From: Viola odorata
Lineage: Eukaryota; Streptophyta; Magnoliopsida; Malpighiales; Violaceae
Reading direction: 5' to 3'
NCBI GenBank assembly: GCA_963691705.1
Contig: OY829545.1
Span: 44,813,475 to 44,877,474 of the forward strand
DNA length: 64,000 bases
Both the position numbers and the translations under genes were made by a program. Below are positions 22,514-34,505 of the stretch, one piece after another. Numbering within the stretch: the first letter of the stretch is position 1; the number at the start of each line of letters is the position of its first letter. The notes under the pieces are model-generated. The model was not told the DNA's origin. It ran no database searches and saw only the letters and a program-made list of their open reading frames with translations.

Positions 22514-23919
22514 TGAAAATTTTAAATGACAATTGATTGCACACGTAAAATGATGGATTGTACGCATACGAGAATTAAATGCTGAGCTTGATGAGTGCAT
22601 GAAAATAAATGACGACAATTGATTGCATGCGAGAAATGATGAATTTTACGCATACAAAAATGAAATACCGAGTTGATTGCGTTCGAAAAATGATTGATTT
22701 TAAGCACATGAGAATTTAAATGCTGTGTTGATTGCATGCGAAAAATGATTGATTTTACGCATACGAGAATTTAAATGCTAGGTTGATTGCATGCGAAAAG
22801 TGATTGATTTTACGCATACGAGAATTTAAATGCTGGGTTGATTGCATGCGAAAAGTGATTGATTTTACGCATACGAGAATTTAAATGCTGGGTTGATTGT
22901 ATGCGAAAAATGATGGATTTTACGCATACGAAAATGAAATGCTGTTTTGATTTGCATGCGAAAATGATGGATTTTACGCATACGAGAATTTAAGTGCTAG
23001 GTTGATTGCATGCGAAAAATGATTGATTTTACGCATACGAGAATTTAAATGCTGGGTTGATTGCATGCGATAAATGATGGATTTTACGCATAAGAAAATG
23101 AAATGCTGTTTTGATTGCATGCGAAAAATGATGGATTTTACGCATACGAGAATTTAAGTGCTAGGTTGATTGCATGCGAAAAATGATTGATTTTACGCAT
23201 ACGAGAATTTAAATGTTGTTTTGATAAGTGCAGAAAAATAAAATGCTATTGGCGATTTACAGGGAAGAAGAAAAAAAAAGTTTAATGATTTGCAGAAAAT
23301 AAAACAGATTGATAATGTAGAGAATGGACAGTTAGATATTTGCGGAAAATAAACAGTTGATATTGCGACCGACCATGTAGGCGGTATTGAATTTAAATTG
23401 CTGAAAGTAAATTGCTGAAATTTAAAGTGCGGAAAAGTAAAGTGCGGAAAAGTAAACAGTTGATAATTTGCGGAAGGATTTCCAGCAGTTTTGCGAAAAA
23501 GTAAAGCAGTTGAATATTTACGAGAATTAAAATGCGACCGACCATATAGGCGGTATTGAATTTAAATTGCTGAAAAGTAAATTGCTGAAATTTAAAGTGC
23601 AGAAAAGTAAAATACGGAAAAGTAAACAGTTGATAATTTGCGGAAGGATTTCCAGCAGTTTTGCGAAAAAGTAAAGCAGTTGAATATTTACGAGAATTAA
23701 AATGCGACCGACCATGTAGGCGGTATTGAATTTAAATTGCTGAAAGTAAATTGCTGAAATTTAAAGTGCAGAAAAGTAAAATACGGAAAAGTAAACAGTT
23801 GATAATTTGCGGAAGGATTTCCAGCAGTTTTGCGAAAAAGTAAAGCAGTTGAATATTTACGAGAATTAAAATGCGACCGACCATGTAGGCGGTATTGAAT
23901 TTAAATTGCTGAAATTTAA
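22514..23919. repeat. 55-bp and 170-bp repeat blocks inside A right LTR
   Basis: Unit number and order match the middle LTR (9245-10650), and only about two substitutions were seen across both blocks. Confidence 0.85.
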
Positions 23920-24815
23920 AGTGCGAATAATTAAACAGTTGATATTTACAGAAAATAAACAGTTGATATTACAGAAAATTAAAAGTGTTAGTACGACAAA
24001 TAATCATACGAAGCATACGAGTATTTTACGAAAAAAAAGTGAATTAAACAATTCATGTATAAAACATACGAAAAATAGCACGTATCATGAAAAATAATTA
24101 TACGAAGCATGTGAGCATTTTACGTAAAAAAAATTACGACTCGAAGGCTCGGAAAAATATAAATGGGCTGGGCCCAGCTTAAAAATTTGGAGAAATGGGC
24201 CAGGAACAATTCCTGGCCCAAGGAAATTCATTTAAATGGTGATGGGCCAAGCCCATCACCTTTCTTTCATTTTCTCGCGCAAAGGGCCGTTGGCCCGATC
24301 AACTCATCTTCAACCTTCCATTGCCGGCGCCACTGCCGGCGACGGAGGTAGCGAACCAGGCGACCAACTCGCCTGGTTCTTGGCCCAAACGGAGCCTCTC
24401 CCTTCCAACAACACAATCAAGCAATCACAGTCACGTAAATCCCAGCCAAACAGTGGCAATTGCAACGGTAATAATAATGCACATTAATTCATTTAATTAG
24501 CAAATAAATACCCCAAGTGTTCAAAAAATTCAATCACTGCTAGTGTGATGTAACTAACTTAAAACTCAAGCAATTGAACATATTTGAGCAACCAAATGAT
24601 CGTCTAAGGCATGAACAAAAATCAAAGAAAGAAACAGTGAGAGAGAGAGAAAGAACGGCTTACAGCGGTGGTGCTGCCGGTGGACGACGGCGATGAATGA
24701 GAGTGAGGGTGAGCGAATGGGGTTCAGGAGTGCAGGAATTGGACCGAAAAAGGGGGAGAGAGCAATGCTGTTTTTTTTCAAGATTTTCGGACCGTTTGCG
24801 CGTAGGGAATGCTTG

Positions 24816-24825
24816 CTATTTATAG
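24816..24825 (-). promoter_or_regulatory. LTR TATA box (right LTR)
   Basis: Same CTATAAATAG box on the minus strand as in the middle LTR. The flanks differ at a few bases. Confidence 0.65.
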
Positions 24826-25747
24826 CCGGGGAACGCGTTAGGAGGCTGGACGTGGGAGCTGCGCGTGGTGGCCGGACGTGTGCGCTGGCTGGGCTAGGGG
24901 AACCGTGATGATGGCGGAGGGCTAGGGAGCTAGGGAGCAGTTGGCTCGGGCAAGGACTTCCGCTGCCTCCCTCGTGCGTGCACTGTGCATGTGCATTATG
25001 CACATTAAATCAAGGGCCATTGATCTGGTTGACTTTCCTTTGGTTGACCAGATCAATGGCCATGATCAAATGGCCTTTTATCTGATTTAAATGGCCTCGA
25101 GCCAGTTTCCGGGAACAAACGTTCTGACTTTTCGAGCCGAAGGTACCCTCACGTAGAAAAAAATACGACGGGTTTAACCGTCTACAGCGAATGACGAGAA
25201 TTTTTCGTTTAACGTGTTTATTTTCGCGTTCAAAAAAGTCAAACGTTTGAACGGAAAAATAATAACGTTACGCCGAAAATCACACGAATCGCTGTAGACC
25301 GTTGCGACCAGAAAAAAATCTAGCAACTAGTTGATGGAAAACATTTTAAAGTCAAGCTATGGTCCGAGTGGACTTACCCGGGTCTAATAAAAGCTCGAAT
25401 AAAAATAATAATAAAATAATAAAAATACTAAAATATGTGCTACAATATAAAAAATCCTAAAATTCATGTGATGACCTAAAATGAAGAAAAAATTAGCAAA
25501 CGACTGCCGGATAATTAAAAATGTGATTTTTAAGGCTAAAAATATTAATGATAATAATAATGAAAATACATGCCGAAAAATTAAAAATGCGATTTCGAAG
25601 GCTGACGATGCTGACGATGATGCAAAAATGCAACGAAACACCTAAAAATGCTAGCGACATTAAATCAACTGAAAATGACTGTAAATTAGCTGAATGACAG
25701 AAATGCTAAAATTAAATAAAAATGGCGTCAAAATTCGAGTATCAACA

Positions 25748-26925
25748 CATACGAGAATTAAATGCTGAGCTTGATGAGTGCATGAAAATAAATGACGACA
25801 ATTGATTGCATGCGAGAAATGATGAATTTTACGCATACGAAAATGAAATACCGAGTTGATTGCGTGCGAAAAATGATTGATTTTAAGCACATGAGAATTT
25901 AAATGCTGTGTTGATTGCATGCGAAAAATGATTGATTTTACGCATACGAGAATTTAAATGCTAGGTTGATTGCATGCGAAAAATGATTGATTTTACGCAT
26001 ACGAGAATTTAAATGCTGGGTTGATTGTATGCGAAAAATGATGGATTTTACGCATACGAAAATGAAATGCTGTTTTGATTTGCATGCGAAAAATGATGGA
26101 TTTTACGCATACGAGAATTTAAGTGCTAGGTTGATTGCATGCGAAAAATGATTGATTTTACGCATACGAGAATTTAAATGCTAGGTTGATTGCATGCGAT
26201 AAATGATGGATTTTACGCATACGAAAATGAAATGCTGTTTTGATTGCATGCGAAAAATGATTTGCAGAAAATAAAATAGATTGATAATGTAGAGAATGGA
26301 CAGTTAGATATTTACGAAAAATAAACAGTTGATATTGCGACCGACCATGTAGGCGGTATTGAATTTAAATTGCTGAAAGTAAATTGCTGAAATTTAAAGT
26401 GCGGAAAAGTAAAGGGCGGAAAATTAAAGTGCGGAAAAGTAAACAGTTGATAATTTGCGGAAGGATTTCCAGCAGTTTTGCGAAAAAGTAAAGCAGTTGA
26501 ATATTTACGAGAATTAAAATGCGACCGACCGTATAGGCGGTATTGAATTTAAATTGCTGAAAAGTAAATTGCTGAAATTTAAAGTGCAGAAAAGTAAAAT
26601 ACGGAAAAGTAAACAGTTGATAATTTGCGGAAGGATTTCCAGCAGTTTTGCGAAAAAGTAAAGCACTTGAATATTTACGAGAATTAAAATGCGACCGACC
26701 ATGTAGGCGGTATTGAATTTAAATTGCTGAAAGTAAATTGCTGAAATTTAAAGAGCAGAAAAGTAAAATACGGAAAAGTAAACAGTTGATAATTTGCGGA
26801 AGGATTTCCAGCAGTTTTGCGAAAAAGTAAAGCAGTTGAATATTTACGAGAATTAAAATGCGACCGACCATGTAGGCGGTATTGAATTTAAATTGCTGAA
26901 AGTAAATTGCTGAAATTTAAAGTGC
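25748..26925. repeat. 55-bp and 170-bp repeat blocks inside third LTR
   Basis: Fewer 55-bp units than the other LTRs, and the run jumps directly to the leader of the 170-bp block near 26262. The first 170-bp unit carries a 14-bp insertion, so unit starts fall near 26337, 26520, 26690 and 26860. Confidence 0.8.
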
Positions 26926-27817
26926 GAATAATTAAACAGGTGATATTTACAGAAAATAAACAGTTGATATTACAGAAAATTAAAAGTGTTAGTACGACAA
27001 ATAATCATACGAAGCATACGAGTATTTTACGAAAAAAAAGTGAATTAAATAATTCATGTATAAAACATACGAAAAATAGCACGTGTCATGAAAAACAATT
27101 ATACGAAGCATGTGAGCATTTTACGTAAAAAAAAATTACGACTCGAAGGCTCGAAAAAATATAAATGGGCTGGGCCCAGCTTAAAAATTTGGAGAAATGG
27201 GCCAGGAAGAATTCCTGGCCCAAGGAAATTCATTTAAATGGTGATGGGCCAAGCCCATCACCTTTCTTTCATTTTCTCGCGCAAAGGGCCGCTGGCCCGA
27301 TCAACTCATCTTCAACCTTCCATCGCCGGCGCCACTGCCGGCGACGGAGGTAGCGAACCAGGCGACCAACTCGCCTGGTTCTTGGCCCAAACGGAGCCTC
27401 TCCCTTCCAACAACACAATCAAGCAATCACAGTCACGTAAATCCCAGCCAAACAGTGGCAATTGCAACGGTAATAATAATGCACATTAATTCATTTAATT
27501 AGCAAATAAATACCCCAAGTGTTCAAACAATTCAATCACTGCTAGAGTGATGTAACTAACTTAAAACTCAAGCAATTGAACATATTTGAGCAACCAAATG
27601 ATCGTCTAAGGCATGAACAAAAATCAAAGAAAGAAACAGTGAGAGAGAGAGAAACAACGACTTACAGCGGTGGTGCTGCCGGCGGACGACGGCGATGAAT
27701 GAGAGTGAGGGTGAGCGAATGGGGTTCAGGAGTGCAGGAATTGGACCGAAAAAGGGGGAGAGAGCAATGCTGTTTTTTTTCAAGATTTTCGGACCCTTTC
27801 TCGTTGAGAAGCCGTGG

Positions 27818-27827
27818 CTATTTATAG
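27818..27827 (-). promoter_or_regulatory. LTR TATA box (third LTR)
   Basis: CTATAAATAG is conserved on the minus strand although the surrounding 150 bp differ strongly from the other two LTRs. Confidence 0.6.
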
Positions 27828-28747
27828 CCAAAAACGCGTGGCGTTTGGACGGGGGGAGCTGCGCGTGGTGGCCGGACGTCGAGGTGGCGGAGCTAGGGGC
27901 TAGCCGTGATGATGGCGGAGGGACAGGAGCTACGGGAGCAGGTGGCTCGGGCGAAGACTTGCTTCGCTTCACATCCCTGGCACTGTGCATGTGCATTATG
28001 CACATTAAATCAAGGGCCATTGATCTGGTTGACTTTCCTTGGTTGACCAGATCAATGGCCATGATCAAATGGCATTTTATCAGATTTAAATGGCCTCGAG
28101 TCGGTTCCCGCGAACAAACGTTCTGACTTTTCGAGCCGAAGGTACCGGCGCGTAGAGAAAAATATGACGGGTTTAACCGTCTACAGGGAATGACGAGAAT
28201 TTCTCGTTTAACGTGTTTATTTTTGCGTTCAAAAATGTGAAACGTTTGAACGGAAAAATAATAACGTTACGCCGAAAATTACACGAATCGCTGTAGACCG
28301 TTGCGACCAGAAAAAAAGCTAGCAACTAGTTGATGGAAATCATTTTAAAGTTGAGCTATGGTCCGAGCGGACTTACTCGGGTCCAATAAAAGCTCGAATG
28401 AAAATAATAATAAAATAATAAAAATACTAAAAAAAGCGCTAAAATATAAAAAATCCTAAAATTCATGTGATGACCTAAAACGAAGAAAAAATTAGCAAAC
28501 GACTGCCGGATAATTAAAAATGTGATTTTTAAAGCTAAAAATATTAATGATAATAATAATGAAAATACATGCCGAAAAATTAAAAAATGCGATTTCGAAA
28601 GCTGACGATGCTGACGATGATGCAAAAATGCAACGAAACACCTAAAAATGCTAGCGACATTAAATCAACTGAAAATGACTGTAAATTAGCTGAATGACAG
28701 AAATGCTAAAATTAAATAAAAATGGCGTCAAAATTCGGGTATCAACA

Positions 28748-30249
28748 GTATTCATATTTCCCAACTGCCGGAAATAGGTTGGGGAGGAATTGGTACAATT
28801 TTCCCAACTGCCAAGAGGTGCTTGTAAATTTCTCCCGCGAGAAGCGGAAGAGGTGGCGGTGGTTCCCGATTCCAATGGTTACCTTGAGCAGCTTAGTTAT
28901 TAGGGTCTTTTGGTGGGTTATATGGTCTAGGTTGTGCGGGTTGCGGTATTTGTGGTGGAGGATATGGGTAAGGTGGGAATGATGCGGGGTATTGCGGAGC
29001 CACATTGGCGATGGACATTGGTGGAGGAAAAAATAGCAATTGATAAGGCGATGACACGTGGTATGGTGGTGGCGCGAAGGGTTGCCTATAGTTGGACTGG
29101 CGGGACACAAAGCTGACCTCTTTCTTCACGGGAGGTGCTTTCTTAAGTGTTACCTCGGGGGTGGGAACAATGATTCTCCCGGTCTTTACCCCTTGTTCGA
29201 CCCTTTCCGCTATCAGAACCATGTCGGAAAAACTGTTCGATGGATTGGAGATAAGGTAGGTGTAGTAGGGGGCCTTGAAGGTGTTCACAAAGATGGCTAT
29301 AAGCTCTTTGTCACTTAGCAAAGAGGAAGTTCTGGCTGCTAGCTCCCTCCGTCTCTAAGCGTAGGTCTTCACCGATTCACCGACTTTCTTTTCTAGATCC
29401 TGAAGGTCGGAGCGGTCCTATGCTACCTCCATGTTGAACTTGTATTGCTTGAAGAAAGAATCAAATAAATCCCCCCAAGTCTTAATCTTGGCCCTGTCCA
29501 AGCCCATGTACCAAGTCAAAGCATGCTTGGCCAAGCTCGCCCTGAACAGATGGATCAACAGGGGCTCATTGTGTATCATTTTTGGCCATTTTGTTGCAAT
29601 ATGCCTTGAGGTGAGTTTTTAGGCACTCGACCCCAGTATACTTTTCAAAATCTGGAACTTTGTACTTTGGAGGCATTATGATCCCCGGGACCATGCACAT
29701 GTTTACGGGACCCGTAGGGTCAAAGGGGTCGGTCCCTTCAATAGCTCTGAGCCTTTCTTCTAGCAAGCTCAATCTATCAATGTTTGGTCTCTCTGTGATG
29801 ACAGTACTAGGACCAACAGGTAACAGAGGTTCCAACTGTGGTGTTTGATGGACAATAGGAGGCCGAATTTCTGAAGGGTCGGGAATCGTGATTTGAGTGG
29901 AGTGGCCCTGAAGCGGGCGGACGTACTGGGATTCTTGCTGGAGTGGATTTTTACCAGGGTTCAACGTGGGATAAATCAAAGAGTGCTGAAGAGATGTAGT
30001 AGTTTCTTCACCTGTGTTAGCTACAGGATTTGCGGCGGTAGGTACGACAACGGGATCAACCCACTTCCATTGACCCCCAGGGTCGGAAAATGATTGGGGT
30101 ACCAAAGAACCCGCGACGGTGGGCGAAGCAGTAGGTCCCATGATTTGAGTGGGATAAAAACCAGGTGGGAACTTAGTAACCCTAACTTGTTCCTCTAACT
30201 CGGCTATTCTGGCTGCCAATGCTTCTTCTGTCTTAGCTTGTTCGGCCAT
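28748..30249 (-). pseudogene. gag: Gag of element B, frameshifted and interrupted
   Basis: The start is placed at 30249 because residues from there (MAEQAKTEEALAARIAELEE) align with the start of A Gag (MTELAKTDEALMARIAELEE). The upstream extension of the frame has no counterpart. The core PPKYKVPDFEKYTG is followed by a frameshift near 29585, a stop near 29357 in the region matching A's YAQRWRGL, then an open stretch (29321-28893) matching A's NDKELSSIFINTFKAPYYTY. A stop near 28893 and the insertion of A at 28748 remove the zinc-knuckle end. The protein is about 60-70% like A Gag by eye. It is not functional as it stands. Confidence 0.85.
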
Positions 30250-31635
30250 TTTTCGCGCTTGAAGACTAGTTATGGGGAGCCCGTGCGGACTAGTTTTCTT
30301 TCTGGTAGCTATCGTTAACCTAAAAAAGACAAGTGAAAAAGAAATAAAAGTGAGTATAGGCAATGCAATCCCGAGGCCTCCACACTGCTTGTTCACCCTT
30401 CCGGCCACACTTTCACTTAATACTTTTAGGACGAATGAAGAGACGACACTTCGGTGAAGATATAAAGGAAACTTTTATTCATCCCAACGACGCAATGTGA
30501 CCTTGGATGCTATCAACGAAACCCTCGAAACAAACCCGCGCGAGTATCTAACGTTTATCATGCTTGGGAAAATCTCTTTCGCCACGTGTTCATGAGCATG
30601 TCATTAATTAAAACGCGAGGCCTCATGTCCAAAAGACCCATCACTAGGAGTAGAGGGATGAACGTCGTACCATGGATTGGAGCCATGATGAGAAAAGGTG
30701 TTACAACCATGCTTGGAGTTACTTTGACGATGAACGAGCAACATTCGGAGGCTGAAAACAGGTTTGAAGAATTTTTGGGCCGAAGCTAGCGGTATGCCGC
30801 TAGGCTCCAGGCGGCATACCTCTAGGAATTCTCATTTTTTTTCAACTTTCAAATAAAGCTAGTGGCATGCCGCCAGAAATTCTCATTTTCCCCATTTTTC
30901 AGACGAAGCTAGCGACATAGGCTCCAGGCGGCATTCTTTGTTCTTTACATTTTCCAAACGAAGCTAGCGGTAGCGGCATGCTGCCAGACACCAACTTGGG
31001 AGCTAAATGCGGACTTTTGAAGGGTTTCCCTAGGTTTTTCATAGCATCAAGTGGCCTACCCTTGTACCTTGACATTCAATGTTTGGACTATGAACCTTTG
31101 ACTAAGTCGTGATTTCCCCAAAGCTTGTAATCAACAATGGCCGTTTATGTGTGAGGCATGCATGTATTATTTTCTGTTTTACGCTCTTTCGAATTTCGTG
31201 GATGTCTATACTGAATCTGCCATTCTCAATACCTTCCTCATTCATCTTCATACTCATGGTGACCTCTCACTTTTATCTATGTTCACGTGTGTTCCCAAAC
31301 TAAATGTAAGGGTTAGATTTTTTTTTTTTTGGCTCTATATGTTGTTTATTTCATGGAAGGTTGTTTTTTTTTTTTGCAAGCGATATCCATTTGATGCTCT
31401 TGGGTGAACAAAAGAAATTTCTTTTAAAAAGGTAAGGGAACTCATTCAATAAGTATCCAAATAAGCATAAACTTGTTATTTACGAATTTCATCCCGAAAG
31501 GGTTACAACCGTTGTGAGTTTGATAAACTATCTAGACCCATCCAAGGAAAGGCTAGTAGACAAAAGTCTAGGAACATCATTACATGGGGTGAAAAGATAA
31601 AATCTAAGTAGCCGATGCGCGATTTTTTGAAGGTG
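30250..31635 (-). other. Element B leader between ORF1 and gag
   Basis: No gene seen. The stretch contains hairpin-bearing GCTAGCGGYATGCCGC repeats (30783-30990), T runs near 31320 and 31365, and a part (30300-30570) alignable with the leader of A upstream of gag. Confidence 0.6.
30783..30990. repeat. GCTAGCGG(T/C)ATGCCGC repeats with hairpin
   Basis: Four imperfect units begin with (C)GAAGCTAGCGG or AAAGCTAGTGG near 30782, 30856, 30904 and 30960. The first carries a perfect 10-bp inverted repeat: GGTATGCCGC (30791-30800) and GCGGCATACC (30811-30820) around a 10-base loop. Units are separated by AATTCTCATTTT-type spacers. Confidence 0.7.
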
Positions 31636-33353
31636 TCAACCTTGGAAGTCAGGATCCGCTTGCTCATCCCAAAAGTATTCTAACGACACAAGCTCCCCTT
31701 TTTGCATCATTACTTCGGCTTCCAAAGCTGCCACTCGCGCTCGTAACGCTCGACTTTCCTTATTTTTCTTGTTGGCGTGAGTGGTCAGGACCTTCATCAC
31801 CGAATCTCTCTCTTTGATCAAGGCGCTTGACGCTTCCTTTTTGTGGATTTCGCTACCCAAGCGCTCTCTGAAGTCATCGAAAGCCAACTTATGATTTTCC
31901 ATATGTATGCGGATGTTATCTCGGTTGCGTCTTTCTAACTCGTGCACCTTGAGTTCTAGGTCCATTTGTTTGGCCGCCGAATTCTCTCTTTCTTACGCCA
32001 CTTGATCTCGTTCTTCCCTCACTATCCGCAATTATCCTAACAATTGGGCGTGCTCTATATAACTGACCTCTCCCCTGATGTGAGATTCACCTTCGTCTTC
32101 CATGGGCCTCCTATTCCTGGGATGAGGCAAGACATTCCCATTGATTCAGTTCCTCCGCCAATGTAAGTATTCTTGGGCTGGTTGGGTGGGGACGACATGC
32201 CCTTTAAGGCAAACTGACCTTTTTCATTCCAGTGCCGCTCGGCTAAAATTATGAGATTTTGCCGTGTGTGGTAGGATTGACTCCGTCATGCCGAAGGTTA
32301 CGGGAATAACTTGCATGATGCAAAATTAGCTTAGGACAAGGGCAGGACAATAAGGCACGCACCCTCGTACCCCAATTAAAAGAACCCACAATAAGTTTCC
32401 GCAGCTCACTATAGGGTTGGTAGCTCTCAACCACTTGGCGTGTCGATTGACCTCTTCCTCAGAAAGGTCCAAGAACCTATTGACCCATGTGTGCTTATCT
32501 TCTATCTTCCACTTGTCTTTGGCTACCTCTCGGCCTATCCCTCTGATCCATGCCCATGCAGCTCGGCAAAAATAGTGATTGATCGGGCCTTTGGTTGAAA
32601 TGGCTCATCAACCAAATGGTCAACAATTGAGTGCAACAAGTCAGCTTCCCTTTCCCAGTCCGTCTATAAAAGTCCAAGGTGCGGAAGGTTTCAGCTAGGA
32701 TGGCCGTAGTAGGGTTGACTTCAATCCTTTCATTTCAACGAATATATTTACCGCTTCAAAATCGACACTTCTCTTCATTTTTGGAAACAAAATCAAGCCG
32801 GTTATGGCAAAGGCTAGGATCCTTGGACGCTTCTCCCCTTGAGCCATACAAAATTGTTTTTCGATGTCCGACCAATACTAAACATGCTTCCCTTTCATCC
32901 ATTGCGTCGGAATTTCTACTAGCGGATCTAGCCTTAACTTGACGTCAGTAGACTTGACGAGAATGTTCTGATAAATATTCGATATCAGGGGCTCGAAACA
33001 AAGTAGCGCGGCATACTCCTCTAGGGTAGGGGTAAGGTCCAATCCTTGATCAAACGAGAAGCAACGGTAGTAGGGGTTCCAAAATTTCAAGGCCGTTCGG
33101 ATGCACCCTAAGTCGGCCTTGACATCTATCAAAGTCACTAGTTTCCCATACTTACACAGAAATAGTGCTTCCTTCTCTTCGGTTAATTCAATTCTTAGCT
33201 TCCTAAGCTCTGAAACATCAAATTCTACCACTTCCACCCCAATCTTAGTCGTGATATCGAGAAACTAGATTTCAACATATCCCCTTGCTCTAACTGATCG
33301 TTATAGCTCCAGATCCCGAAAGTATTAAGTGGAAGCATCGTAGGTGTTGCCAT
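31636..33353 (-). pseudogene. ORF1 of element B (pre-gag ORF of Ogre elements), degenerate
   Basis: ATG at 33353 begins MATPTMLPLNTFGIWSYNDQ. A frameshift between about 33270 and 33240 moves the frame to 33237-32878, which contains a conserved block (FWNPYYRCFSFDQGLDLTPT, then LEEYAALL). That block resembles the plant DUF7745-type / mobile-domain proteins linked to Ogre ORF1 (family recalled, not searched). After further breaks (32870-31970) the C-terminal coiled coil is open at 31965-31636. It lies between PBS and gag, the normal ORF1 position. Function in the family is unknown. The two ends of this ORF are what survive as the 55-aa micro-ORF in element A. Confidence 0.65.
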
Positions 33354-33860
33354 TTCGGGTGAACAAGTAAGGCGTGGCTGTTTATGAGACGTAAAAATTC
33401 TTTCGTTAATGAAGGATAAAACATGAGGACAATATATAAAGCCGTAACACATAAACATGAAATAAATGCACGAACATGATGCATATGCTGGGGCTCTGGT
33501 TCCGACTTTATTCTAACTGGCTGAAAAGTTCCTAGACGATACCCTAAAAGGGGTCCCTCAATAAATGGATATGAGAGCGTTGACCAAATTATAACAACGA
33601 TTCTGGGAGCTCAATCCATTTAGGGGTTCAAATCCGAGTTAGGGTTCATGAAAACACATTGGGACCTGGGCCCACAACGCTTCACTAATACCTTCCTAAT
33701 TTTCTTTGGTACCATGGCCCAGCGATAAGGCATTTATGCATGAGATGCGTATGAACAATTTTATCAAAGTAAATAACAAATAGCAATCACAAAAATAAAT
33801 CATTAAAGCGAGTAAATAAATAAAAAAACAAACAACATAAAACCTGCTTCTACCCTAAGG

Positions 33861-33878
33861 TCCCTAGTGAAGTCACCA
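33861..33878 (-). promoter_or_regulatory. Degenerate tRNA-Arg primer binding site of element B
   Basis: The 18 bases next to the B LTR match the A PBS at 15 of 18 positions. All three differences are transitions, and the same 3-base spacer separates the site from the LTR start at 33882. Confidence 0.75.
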
Positions 33879-33881
33879 AAC

Positions 33882-34505
33882 TGTCGCACCCCCTGTTCGA
33901 TTTTGCGAAACAGTTCGGGATGGAATGCGAGACAAGCATTGGACTCGCCTCAGATAATGAAGTCGCCATTTATTCCTAGGTTTAGGAACCTAATCGTCAT
34001 GGTATAAACCAAAGAACAAAGGTTCGAGGTCGTATTATGGACTCGAAAAGGTGTTAGGCACCCGAGTCACACCCAAACTACCGATAAACGAGGTGTTTAA
34101 AGAAAACATTTTAAAAAATATGTAAATTGGGCCCTCATAGGAAATGCTGCTTTAGTATTCGTAGGGTCGGGACAACTTTGGGACCGATCGGGACAACTTA
34201 ACGGAATTGTTACCATTTTTACTAAAGTGGGAGATCCATTATTATCATCGGGCCATGCATGATTAACCTAATTACTATGTGATCCTATCATGGATAGCTA
34301 ACAAAGTACCATTTTTATGAATGCACAAATAAACCGTGTGGGATCGAAGCCACAATACACATGTATCAATACCAACATTTAATTTCATGGCATTTAAACG
34401 CAAGTGATTTAAACACGTTATGCATGTGAGATTGATTTTAATTTTTAGCAATTTTAAATGTCATGCATACGAATGGGTGGGTTCCAACGCATTCTAAGTG
34501 GTCAT
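33882..34505 (-). repeat. Element B 5' LTR, inner part
   Basis: Starts TGTCGCACCCC next to the PBS, parallel to TGTCGCGCCCC in A. It keeps blocks shared with A (GTCGTATTATGG, GGTGTTAGGCACCCGAGTCA). It is interrupted at 34505 by Athila-1, with GTCAT as the duplicated target. Confidence 0.85.
34501..34505. other. Target site duplication GTCAT, left
   Basis: GTCAT directly precedes the LTR start TGGTAGCATG. The matching copy is at 47358-47362. Confidence 0.85.

Larger units (their letters stand above)
1..25747 (-). mobile_element. Tandem array of non-autonomous Ogre/Tat-type LTR retrotransposon 'A'
   Basis: Two copies of one ~13.27-kb unit lie head to tail: position 4 matches 13271, the gag at 5335-6903 matches 18604-20172, and the PBS at 8351 matches 21620. 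The order on the plus strand is internal, LTR, internal, LTR, with neighbouring copies sharing an LTR. The element reads on the minus strand: PBS just left of each LTR, then leader, micro-ORF, gag, repeats, PPT and 3' LTR. Each internal region is about 9.16 kb and encodes only Gag. No RT, RNase H, integrase or protease motif is seen in any frame. The gag type, tRNA-Arg PBS and long LTRs place it in the Ogre/Tat group. The first internal copy is cut by the window start. Confidence 0.9.
21641..25747 (-). repeat. Element A right-hand 5' LTR
   Basis: This 4107-bp LTR has the same TG...CA ends as the middle LTR and a perfect PBS three bases to its left. Its right end is exact (ATCAACA at 25741-25747) and abuts a truncated LTR of the same family, not unrelated flanking DNA. 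The five bases after the end are CATAC. They match a site 924 bp inside the intact LTR (9296-9300), as expected if this element inserted into another A LTR. Confidence 0.9.
25748..28747 (-). repeat. Third, 5'/3'-split LTR of element A family (left ~924 bp missing)
   Basis: The sequence resumes at the position equivalent to 9296 of the middle LTR and runs to the exact LTR terminus (ATCAACA, 28741-28747). It has fewer 55-bp repeat units, a 14-bp insertion in the 170-bp repeat block, and a clearly different stretch around 27790-27970. It is therefore more diverged than the other two LTRs are from each other. Its right end falls inside the gag of element B, so it is the outer 5' end of an A-family insertion into B. 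Confidence 0.88.

Noticed and set aside
1..25747. Assembly collapse or false duplication as the main explanation of the tandem copies
   Set aside because: The copies carry distinct substitutions, a 2-bp indel and LTR parts with different divergence, which a false duplication would not show. Read evidence would still be needed to exclude it fully.
34461..34474. 13-bp target duplication of Athila-1
   Set aside because: The copy is ~30 bp away from the LTR end. The 5-bp GTCAT directly at both LTR ends is the proper duplication.
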